From: Streptomyces shenzhenensis | GTDB lineage: Bacteria > Actinomycetota > Actinomycetes > Streptomycetales > Streptomycetaceae | Assembly: GCF_003688995.1 (NCBI RefSeq) | Contig: NZ_PENI01000049.1 | Span: 1 to 59,079 of the forward strand | Reading direction: 5' to 3' | DNA: 59,079 nucleotides | Shown: piece by piece, positions 53,599-59,079 of the stretch | How the letters are laid out: every line of letters begins with the position of its first letter | Numbering within the stretch: position 1 is the first letter of the stretch | Position numbers and translations under genes: made by a program | Notes under the pieces: model-generated | What the model saw: only the letters and a program-made list of their open reading frames with translations | Told to the model about the DNA's origin: nothing | The model's database searches: none

Positions 53599-54150
53599 GT
53601 GTCATCGCCTGCGCCTTGGACCAACTCCTCCAGCACGCGGCGGACCGAGCCCGCGACACCCTCGCTCGGGGCGCCGGCGGTCGCGCCGCTGGCGGCCGTC
53701 GACGAGGTGCCGTGGCACGAGATCAAGGACTCGACCGGATCCGCCGAGGGCATCCCGCCGCTGCTGCACACCGTCGCCCGCGCCGACGAGGCCGGGGCCC
53801 GGCAGGCGCTCGGCGAACTGAGGGAACGTATCTGCCAGTACGGATTCGTCGTGGAGCAGGCCACGGCGGCCACCGTGCCCTTCCTGTGGGAACTGGCCCA
53901 GCTGCCCCGTGTCGCCTGCCGCGCCCAGATCATCGAACTCCTCGGCAGCATCGCGGCGGCACGCCAGTGGGAGGACACGGCCGCCGTCTACCCGAAGCTG
54001 CTCAACCACCGGGAGAACCACGTGGTCTGGGAGCGCAACGCCCGGGAGGCGGTCCGGTCGGGCCGGGGTCTGATCCGTCATCTGCCGCCGGCCGAAGGGC
54101 CCGAGGTCGCCAGGGCCACCAGGGAACTGGCCCGCGCGCTGGGGGAGTAG
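53599..54150 (+). CDS. Conserved hypothetical, alpha-helical (HEAT-like) protein
   Basis: A 183-residue protein, mostly helical from about residue 45 (IPPLLHTVARADEAGARQALGELRERICQYG, then ATVPFLWELAQLPRVACRAQIIELLGSIA and WERNAREAVRSGRGLIRHL). Repeating helix pairs suggest a HEAT-type scaffold. I recall similar proteins in streptomycetes but no function. The GTG at 53599 with GGGAG upstream is chosen; the upstream in-frame part is Thr/Asn-rich and unlikely. It is divergent from the DUF397 gene. Confidence 0.65.
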   Translation: MSSPAPWTNSSSTRRTEPATPSLGAPAVAPLAAVDEVPWHEIKDSTGSAEGIPPLLHTVARADEAGARQALGELRERICQYGFVVEQATAATVPFLWELAQLPRVACRAQIIELLGSIAAARQWEDTAAVYPKLLNHRENHVVWERNAREAVRSGRGLIRHLPPAEGPEVARATRELARALGE

Positions 54151-54267
54151 CCACCCCTCCGCGTCCGGCGGACCGGATGTGGGAACGCGATGGCCGGGCA
54201 GCGAGCGGTTGTCCAGCGGGCCGGCACGAGGACTCCGGCGCCGTGGCGGGGCCTGCACCCTGAAACC

Positions 54268-54302
54268 GGGAAACCGGGAAACTTGGGAAACCGGGAAAGG
54301 GG
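54268..54302 (+). other. G-quadruplex-type repeat of GGGAAACC units
   Basis: Five G-tracts (GGG at 54268, 54276, 54285, 54293 and GGGG at 54299) are separated by 3-6 A/C/T bases in a degenerate 8-9 bp repeat (GGGAAACC). On the plus strand this meets the G3N1-7 rule for a four-stranded structure, 58 bp before the DUF5133 start. Confidence 0.6.
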
Positions 54303-54359
54303 AATGAACTCCGGTTTTCCGGGCAGGCGCAGCGCGTCACCCGAGAAAGGGGCAGTCCC

Positions 54360-54596
54360 GTGCCGGTCCCGGACCCCAAGGTCGTCAGACAGTTGCTGAC
54401 CCGCTATGCGGTGCTGCGCATCGCCCAGGCCGAACGGCCGACACCGGCGGCGGCGCGGGACCTGGCGGAGGTGACCCGTGGCCTGTGCGCGATGACCGGC
54501 ACCGCGGACATCCGCGAGGCGATCGCCCGGGCCGATGCCCTGCTGGCCCGGGCGCGCAGGACCGGCGAGGAGAACGGTCTCCCGCTCGCCGGATGA
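54360..54596 (+). CDS. DUF5133 small protein
   Basis: A 78-residue protein of the DUF5133 family: VVRQLLTRYAVLRIAQAERPTP (N-terminal helix), a LCAMTGTADIREAI centre and ALLARARRTGEE end. It is shorter than the one at 397 but has the same helix-TGT-helix layout. The GTG at 54360 is used; an AAAGGGG lies about 10 bases upstream. A G-tract repeat precedes it. Family members are numerous in streptomycetes and their role is unknown. Confidence 0.7.
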   Translation: MPVPDPKVVRQLLTRYAVLRIAQAERPTPAAARDLAEVTRGLCAMTGTADIREAIARADALLARARRTGEENGLPLAG

Positions 54597-54740
54597 CGGC
54601 GGCGCCCGCCGCTTCACGCCCCGGCCGGGGCGTCGGTGTCAAGTCCTGTGGGGGATCCTCCACCAGGACCGGCGCCGATCCTTACACTCGTCAGCTGTGC
54701 CCCATGTCCATGGGCCGTGCTCGGAAAGGCGCTTTGACGA

Positions 54741-54959
54741 GTGTTCCAGGATTCCCCCATCTACGACCGGCTCGTCGCGGAACGCGGCGACGTACCCGCG
54801 GGAGTACGCAGAGAGGCCGACCGCCTCCGCAGGGAAGTGGAGGCGGTCATGCTGCCGCTGCGACCGCCGGGGGTGCCCGGTGCCGTGCTGCCACCGCCCC
54901 CGGCCCCGTCCTCGCAGTGGCAGCGGGTGCATCAGCTACCGGGCGCCGGGGTGCCCTGA
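54741..54959 (+). CDS. Small conserved hypothetical protein, 72 aa
   Basis: A 72-residue protein starting with GTG: MFQDSPIYDRLVAERGDVPA opens a helix (READRLRREVEAVMLP), then a Pro-rich tail. I recall near-identical short proteins in other streptomycetes, always with the FQDSPIYDRL start. No clear ribosome site except AAAGGCG about 10 bases upstream. It converges with the ATP-grasp gene with a 38-bp gap. Function unknown. Confidence 0.65.
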   Translation: MFQDSPIYDRLVAERGDVPAGVRREADRLRREVEAVMLPLRPPGVPGAVLPPPPAPSSQWQRVHQLPGAGVP

Positions 54960-54997
54960 GCCGGACGGCGGGGTGCGATGTCGTGTTCCGTGGGCTG

Positions 54998-55981
54998 TCA
55001 CAGGGCTGATCTCCGGGTTCCGCCGGACGGCGCGGGCGTGCCGTCGGGTGCGGATGCCAGCCAGCGGGCGATGGCATCGGCGATCGGCTGGCCGGTGTCC
55101 ATCTCGACGAAGCCGAACTGGCCCGACTGGTTGCACTCCAGGAACCACCAGATGCCGTCCGCGTCCTCGGCGAAGTCGAACGCCCCGTAGGCGAGTTCGG
55201 CGCCGCTGAGGTAGGCGTGGACGGCCGTCGCGACCCGCGGCGGCACCTCCACGGGGTTCCACGGGGACAGGGACGGGCTGAAGCGCACGTCCACGTCGTC
55301 CGGGTCGGCGTCCGGCTCGACGGTCTTGCGTGCGGCGAACAGCCGGTCGCCGACGGCGGTCAGCCGGATGTCGGCCAGCTTGGGCACCCGCCGCTGCAGC
55401 AGGGTCGGACCGAACGCGACGGCCGCGAAGTCGGTGTCCGGCGCGACCCTGCTGGTCGGCACCGCCCGGGGCGGTTCCTGGGGATGCGCGCCGGAGACGG
55501 GCTTGACCACGAGATCCGGGAAGCGCTCCGAGAACTCCCGGGCGGCCTGCGGGAACGTCGTGATCAGGGTGGCGGGCACGGGCAGCCCGCTGCGCTGGGC
55601 GAGCCTGAGCTGCCACGGCTTGTGGCGGGCCCGCCGGGCGGCGTCGGGATGGTTCATCCAGCGTGCGTCGGTGCAGCGCAGCATGCCGTACAGCGCCTGG
55701 GACGCCTCCTCGGTCAGCCAGGCGGACGGCTGGGCCGCCCGGGCCGCCGGGAGGCCCGGTCTGCGCACCCAGACGGAGCGCAGACCGCTCATGCTCACCA
55801 GCCGGTCCGCGACGGACAGGTGGCCGTGGCAGATGCCCTGCACATACTCGCCGGACAGGGCGACCCGGGTGGTGAGATCTGCTGGATCGAGGCGGACCAC
55901 GGGTACACCGGCTTCGTTGAGCCGGAGGACCACCAGGTCCGCCGTCACGTCCTCTTCACTGGTCAGAATGAGCACGGTCAT
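54998..55981 (-). CDS. ATP-grasp ribosomal peptide maturase (graspetide ligase)
   Basis: A 327-residue ATP-grasp ligase of the streptomycete peptide-maturase family (SAV_5884-like). The N-terminal domain (VLILTSEEDVTADLVVLRLNEAG, RSVWVRRPG, WMNHPDAARRARHKPWQLRLAQRSGLPVP-type, e.g. KPWQLRLAQRSGLPVPATL) leads into the ATP-grasp core: LVVKPVSGAHP, ADIRLTAVGDRLFAARK, and the Mg-binding WFLECNQSGQFGF near the end. Such enzymes make ester or amide links between Ser/Thr/Lys and Asp/Glu side chains of a short precursor. The precursor gene lies 18 bp upstream on the same strand. No strong ribosome site is present; coupling to the precursor is likely. Confidence 0.9.
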   Translation of the reverse strand: MTVLILTSEEDVTADLVVLRLNEAGVPVVRLDPADLTTRVALSGEYVQGICHGHLSVADRLVSMSGLRSVWVRRPGLPAARAAQPSAWLTEEASQALYGMLRCTDARWMNHPDAARRARHKPWQLRLAQRSGLPVPATLITTFPQAAREFSERFPDLVVKPVSGAHPQEPPRAVPTSRVAPDTDFAAVAFGPTLLQRRVPKLADIRLTAVGDRLFAARKTVEPDADPDDVDVRFSPSLSPWNPVEVPPRVATAVHAYLSGAELAYGAFDFAEDADGIWWFLECNQSGQFGFVEMDTGQPIADAIARWLASAPDGTPAPSGGTRRSAL

Positions 55982-55999
55982 TGTGGGGGGCTCTCGTGT

Positions 56000-56191
56000 T
56001 CAGTCGTCGAAGTGCGTTTTGGAGCCGGCCGTGGAGGTCGTGGTCCCCAGCGCTCTCAATGTCGCGTGGTCGGTCGCGGCGATGCGGCCGTCGGGGAGCA
56101 CGTTCAACTGCAGTCCGGAGTCGTACATGTACGGAGTGGTGACTTCCAAGTGCACTGCCGGGCGGGCGTAGTTGAGCGTGAACGGTTGCAT
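56000..56191 (-). CDS. ATP-grasp-modified RiPP precursor peptide
   Basis: A 63-residue precursor. The leader has PFTLNYARPAVHLEV and YMYDSGLQLNVLPDGR, the conserved elements of the ATP-grasp target family. The C-terminal core (about 49-63, GTTTSTAGSKTHFDD) offers donors Thr 50-52, Ser 53, Thr 54, Ser 57, Lys 58, Thr 59 and acceptors Asp 62-63. The product would be a side-chain cross-linked peptide; its activity is unknown. The ATG at 56191 follows GGGAGAG. It is the first gene of a two-gene operon with the ligase; no O-methyltransferase, protease or transporter gene is adjacent. Confidence 0.88.
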   Translation of the reverse strand: MQPFTLNYARPAVHLEVTTPYMYDSGLQLNVLPDGRIAATDHATLRALGTTTSTAGSKTHFDD

Positions 56192-56220
56192 GGGTCTCTC
56201 CCTGTTTCAGCTTCCATGCA

Positions 56221-56251
56221 CTTATACGATTCGAACGCGCGGTTGGTTTCC
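56221..56251 (-). promoter_or_regulatory. ECF-type promoter candidate of the RiPP precursor
   Basis: On the minus strand GGAAAC (56251-56246) and CGTATAAG (56228-56221) are separated by 17 bp, matching the GGAAC-N16-17-CGT layout of ECF-sigma promoters; TATAAG could also serve as a -10 for the main sigma factor. It ends about 30 bp before the precursor ATG. Confidence 0.5.
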
Positions 56252-56275
56252 TTACTCTCTGTGATCTCAGCCCGA

Positions 56276-56293
56276 ATTAAGGACGTATTAAGG
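56276..56293. promoter_or_regulatory. ATTAAGG direct repeat, 11-bp spacing
   Basis: ATTAAGG at 56276 and again at 56287, 11 bp apart, lies 25 bp upstream of the RiPP promoter -35 box. One-turn direct repeats are the binding pattern of OmpR-type and SARP activators. The tract is AT-rich against the local GC background. Confidence 0.5.
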
Positions 56294-56381
56294 AAGTGAC
56301 GGAGCGCTGTTCCCCGGAAGCGCCGGAATTGGCAAACCCGTCCGGCACATGACGACGCCGGGAAGGGGCGCCGGAACCCGG

Positions 56382-57248
56382 TCAGGGAGCCAGGATCCGC
56401 CGGGCGACCGCGAGGGCCTGTTCCGCGTAGCCGCGGCCGAACAGCACCGCGTGCACCAGCAGCGGGAACAGCTGGTGCAGTCCGACGCGGTCGCGCCAGC
56501 CGTCCGCCAGGGGCGTGGTCGCGCGGTAGCCGTCGAGCACGCGCTCCAGGTGGGGGCAGTCGAACAGCTGGAGCATCGCGAGGTCGGTCTCCCGGTGCCC
56601 GCCGTGCGCGGCCGGGTCGATGAGCCGGACGTGGCCGTCGGTGCCCCACAGCACATTGCCGTGCCACAGGTCGCCGTGCAGCCGGGCCGGGGGTTCGGCG
56701 GGGCCCGCCAGCCGGGGCAGCCGCTCGCAGACGCGGTCGAGGACGCCGGCCTCGTCCCGATCGAGGGTGCCGTCGTCCGCGGCGCGGCGCAGATAGGGGA
56801 GCACCCGGTGCTCGGCGTACCAGGCGGGCCAGTCGGCGCCGGGGACGTTGCGCATGGGGGCGAGGCCGATGTACGCGTCCTCGGGGCCGCCGGGCGGCGG
56901 GGAGCCGAAGGCGGGCGCACCGGCGGCGTGCAGCCGGGCCAGCGCGCGGCCGAACCGGACCGCCGCCTCCGGGCCCGGCCGCCCGGCCGGTACGCGGTCG
57001 AGCACCAGCCATCGCGTGTCATGGCCGCGCACGGCCGGCAGCCGGACCGTGTCCGTGGCGGCCAGCCAGCGCAGCCCGGCCACCTCGGCGGCGACGGCGC
57101 CGGGAGCGTCCGCTCGTTTGACGACCACGACCGGCCCGCCGTCGAGGGCGACCTCGCTCAGCGAGCCGGACAGCGGACGCTCCCGCGCCGCCGCGCGCCC
57201 GGTGAGCCGGGACGCCGCGGCCCCCGGCCCCTCGCCGTTGTGCACCAT
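56382..57248 (-). CDS. Fructosamine kinase family protein
   Basis: A 288-residue aminoglycoside-kinase-fold enzyme. The ATP-binding Lys 44 is in VVVKRAD; the catalytic loop is RLHGDLWHGNVLWG and the metal-binding segment is RLIDPAAHGGH. WLAATDTVRLPAV and FPLLVHAVLFGRGY are typical of fructosamine-3-kinases, which deglycate proteins; bacterial members may act on free fructosamines. The ATG at 57248 is used (MVHNGEGPG). It is downstream of no other gene; the RiPP promoter region lies beyond its 3' end. Confidence 0.9.
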   Translation of the reverse strand: MVHNGEGPGAAASRLTGRAAARERPLSGSLSEVALDGGPVVVVKRADAPGAVAAEVAGLRWLAATDTVRLPAVRGHDTRWLVLDRVPAGRPGPEAAVRFGRALARLHAAGAPAFGSPPPGGPEDAYIGLAPMRNVPGADWPAWYAEHRVLPYLRRAADDGTLDRDEAGVLDRVCERLPRLAGPAEPPARLHGDLWHGNVLWGTDGHVRLIDPAAHGGHRETDLAMLQLFDCPHLERVLDGYRATTPLADGWRDRVGLHQLFPLLVHAVLFGRGYAEQALAVARRILAP

Positions 57249-57628
57249 GGGCCCAGCGTAGGGCCCGAGGTTGTGCGGCCGGCCTCGCCGCCCTTGGCCT
57301 TCGCCGAGCCGACACGTACGTTCTTGACATTCATGACGGTGAACATGGCCTTCTCGAAGCTCTTGGCGGTGCTCCACTTCCTGATTCCGGAATGCGCAGC
57401 GGTGACAGAAACCGAGCAGACTCCGGTCGTGATTCTCGTAACACCCGTGTGATTCCTGGAAGTTCGCGCGCCGATTCGGCGGTGAAGCGGCAGCGGCCCG
57501 GTCACCCGGGCCCCCTTTGGGAACTTGCCGAAACGGCAACATCGCTCGGCCGCGCAGAACCGCCTCCCGCATGATCGGCTTTATAGCCCCCATAAGTCTC
57601 CGTAGCCGCCGATCCTCTGGGAGGAACC
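57249..57628. other. 380-bp spacer with an operator-like palindrome
   Basis: Divergent region. TTGCCG-AAA-CGGCAA (57525-57539) is a perfect 15-bp palindrome 89 bp before the hydrolase ATG and resembles a TetR-type operator. A TTATAG at 57580 could be a -10 box. Between about 57260 and 57430 the minus strand reads WSTAKSFEKAMFTVMNVKNV and VGSAKAKGGEAGRTTSG with coding-like third-base GC, but no start, ribosome site or family was found. Confidence 0.4.
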
Positions 57629-58618
57629 ATGCCGCAGACCACCGCCTCCGACCGCGTCCACCGTCTGGTGGCGTCCCCGGCGGGCCGCACCCACCTGGTG
57701 GAACAGGGAACCGGCCCGCTGGTGCTCCTCGTGCACGGATTCCCGGAGTCCTGGTACTCGTGGCGCCGCCAGCTGCCCGCGCTGGCCGCCGCCGGCTACC
57801 GGGCCGTCGCCGTGGACGTGCGCGGCTACGGCCGCTCCTCCAGGCCCGCCGAGGTCGACGCGTACCGGATGCTCGAACTGGTGGCCGACAACGTCGCCGT
57901 GGTGGAGGCGCTGGGCGAGCGGTCCGCGGTGATCGTCGGACACGACTGGGGCGCCACCATCGCCGCGACCTCGGCCCTGCTCAGGCCCGACGTCTTCAGC
58001 GCCGTGGGCCTGCTGAGCGTGCCCTACACCCCGCCCGGCGGCCCGCGGCCCAGCGAGGTGTTCGCGGCGATGGGCGGTCCCGAGGAGTTCTACGTCTCCT
58101 ACTTCCAGGAGCCGGGCCGCGCGGAGGCGGAGATCGAACCCGATGTGCGCGGCTGGCTCGCGGGCTTCTACGCCGCCCTGTCCGCCGACACCATGCCGCC
58201 GCCCGGGGCGCCGGATCCGCACTTCGTCGGCGCGGGCGGGACGCTGCGCGACCGGTTCCCCGCCGGTCGGCTGCCCGCCTGGCTCGGGGAGGACGAACTC
58301 GATGTCTACGCGGCGGAGTTCGAGCGCACCGGGCTGACCGGGGCACTGAACCGCTACCGCACCATGGACCGGGACTGGGCCGACCTCGCCGACGTCCACG
58401 GCGCTCCGGTCACCCAGCCGTCGCTGTTCGTCGGCGGCGGTCTGGACGCCTCCACCACTTGGCTCGCCGACGCGATCGAGGCGTATCCCACCACCCTGCC
58501 CGGCCTGACCGCCTCCCACCTTCTCGACGGCTGCGGCCACTGGATCCAGCAGGAACGCCCCGAGCTGGTCAACACCCTCCTGACGGAGTGGCTTGCGGAG
58601 GTGGCCCCGCGCCGCTGA
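57629..58618 (+). CDS. Alpha/beta hydrolase, epoxide-hydrolase-like
   Basis: A 329-residue alpha/beta hydrolase. HGFPESWYSWR (36-46) is the oxyanion motif and the nucleophile Asp 106 sits in GHDWGA, as in soluble epoxide hydrolases (rather than Ser of esterases). His 304 (GHWIQQERPE) and a C-terminal acid complete the triad. A Tyr-containing cap (FYAALSADTMPP region) fits epoxide opening. The ATG at 57629 has GGGAGGAACC. A hairpin follows the stop. Substrate unknown. Confidence 0.9.
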   Translation: MPQTTASDRVHRLVASPAGRTHLVEQGTGPLVLLVHGFPESWYSWRRQLPALAAAGYRAVAVDVRGYGRSSRPAEVDAYRMLELVADNVAVVEALGERSAVIVGHDWGATIAATSALLRPDVFSAVGLLSVPYTPPGGPRPSEVFAAMGGPEEFYVSYFQEPGRAEAEIEPDVRGWLAGFYAALSADTMPPPGAPDPHFVGAGGTLRDRFPAGRLPAWLGEDELDVYAAEFERTGLTGALNRYRTMDRDWADLADVHGAPVTQPSLFVGGGLDASTTWLADAIEAYPTTLPGLTASHLLDGCGHWIQQERPELVNTLLTEWLAEVAPRR

Positions 58619-58654
58619 CGGCACGGGAGCGTCCGCGCGCCGCGCGGTCGTCAT

Positions 58655-58680
58655 GGCTCACGGCGCCTGCGCCGTGAGCC
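58655..58680 (+). terminator. Hairpin terminator of the hydrolase gene
   Basis: A perfect 12-bp stem (GGCTCACGGCGC with GCGCCGTGAGCC) with a 2-base apex, 37 bp beyond the hydrolase stop. Confidence 0.75.
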
Positions 58681-58874
58681 GGTTCACGAGGTGCCGGACG
58701 GGTGGCCGGGGCCCGGCTTGGGGCGTCTTCGAAATTGAGCGGGGTGTGACTTCGGGCAGCCTGCCGCACCGTCACTGGCGGTCAGCGGGAGATGAGTTGG
58801 ACCCTTGATGCAGGAAGCCCCTGTGGTGGGGCGGCGGCGCATGGGCGGCTCGACGCCGTCAGCGAGGCGCCGGG

Positions 58875-59079
58875 CTGGAGCTGGTGTGGCGTAAGCGCTG
58901 CTGGTACTGCACCGAGCCGTCCTGTCCGCGCCGGACCTTCACCGAGCAGGTGCGCCAGGTTCCGGCCGGGGCGAGGATCACCGAGCGGCTGCGCAGTGCG
59001 GCCGGGCGGCGGGTGCGCGACGCGGGTTCCACGGTCGTCCAGGCGTCCCGGGACCTGGGCCTGTCCTGGCCCACGGTGA
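58875..59079 (+). pseudogene. ISL3-family transposase fragment, cut by the window edge
   Basis: An open frame reads LELVWRKRCWYCTEPSCPRRTFTEQ, split here as LELVWRKRCWYC and EPSCPRRTFTEQV, then ARITERLRSAAG and VQASRDLGLSWPTV. This is the zinc-finger and helix-turn-helix part of ISL3 transposases, whose N-terminus normally begins about 60-80 residues earlier. In-frame codons directly upstream (58800-58874) lack a start and give low-complexity sequence, so the 5' end is missing or diverged. The 3' part lies outside the window. Confidence 0.7.

Noticed and set aside
57335..57454. 39-residue plus-strand peptide in the kinase-hydrolase gap
   Set aside because: Hydrophobic start looks attractive but there is no ribosome site, and the minus strand explains the base composition equally well.

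Overview
The window reads as a chromosomal segment of a Streptomyces species. It is very GC-rich, GTG starts are common, genes overlap by ATGA or GTGA, and the gene set is typical of streptomycetes: a sporulation-type sigma factor, GlgE glucan metabolism, SpoIIE-type phosphatases, DUF397/DUF5753 regulators, an ATP-grasp peptide system and an actinobacterial hydrogenase. From memory, the left end (glgE, a small DUF5133 protein, an ATP-binding protein, glgX, then a SigB/F/G-type sigma factor and an ATP-dependent ligase) resembles the second GlgE locus on the right arm of the S. coelicolor chromosome. No rRNA, tRNA or CRISPR was seen.

Region 0-13 kb: glgE (cut by the window edge) and glgX for alpha-glucan/trehalose metabolism; a 123-bp tandem repeat array between convergent genes; a VOC protein; a sigma factor; a MarR-ABC exporter operon; an unlinked hemC; a secreted NPP1 protein; and a DNA ligase. 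Region 13-17.3 kb: a GntR-controlled operon that looks like a meta-cleavage aromatic pathway. It holds a GalB-like hydratase, a GalC-like aldolase, a GalD-like tautomerase and a type I (VOC) extradiol dioxygenase. Region 17.3-28.6 kb: mixed single genes, including a membrane-anchored HTH protein, an SH3 secreted protein, MarR and peroxiredoxin genes, a PAS-GAF-SpoIIE-HATPase protein, oxidoreductases, a GH64 glucanase under a LacI-type operator, a dienelactone hydrolase and a YciO protein.

Region 29.2-46.1 kb is the largest system: a complete high-affinity [NiFe] hydrogenase locus of the actinobacterial type (group 1h). It has a PucR-type regulator, HoxX for CO-ligand synthesis, small and large subunits, a NifU-like protein, three poorly described accessory proteins, a maturation endopeptidase, a DUF6893 microprotein and hypA-B-F-C-D-E. 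Most genes overlap by 4 bp. Three 22-bp direct repeats lie directly before hypA and share a 10-bp word with the pucR-hoxX gap.

Region 46-59 kb: a primase-polymerase-like protein, an Lrp regulator behind an aminotransferase remnant, a second SpoIIE-type phosphatase, a GNAT, a Gfo/Idh oxidoreductase, a DUF574-type methyltransferase, a DUF397/HTH pair, small proteins, a two-gene ATP-grasp RiPP (graspetide-like) cluster with a promoter and an 11-bp-spaced direct repeat in front, a fructosamine kinase, an epoxide-hydrolase-like enzyme, and an ISL3 transposase fragment at the right edge.
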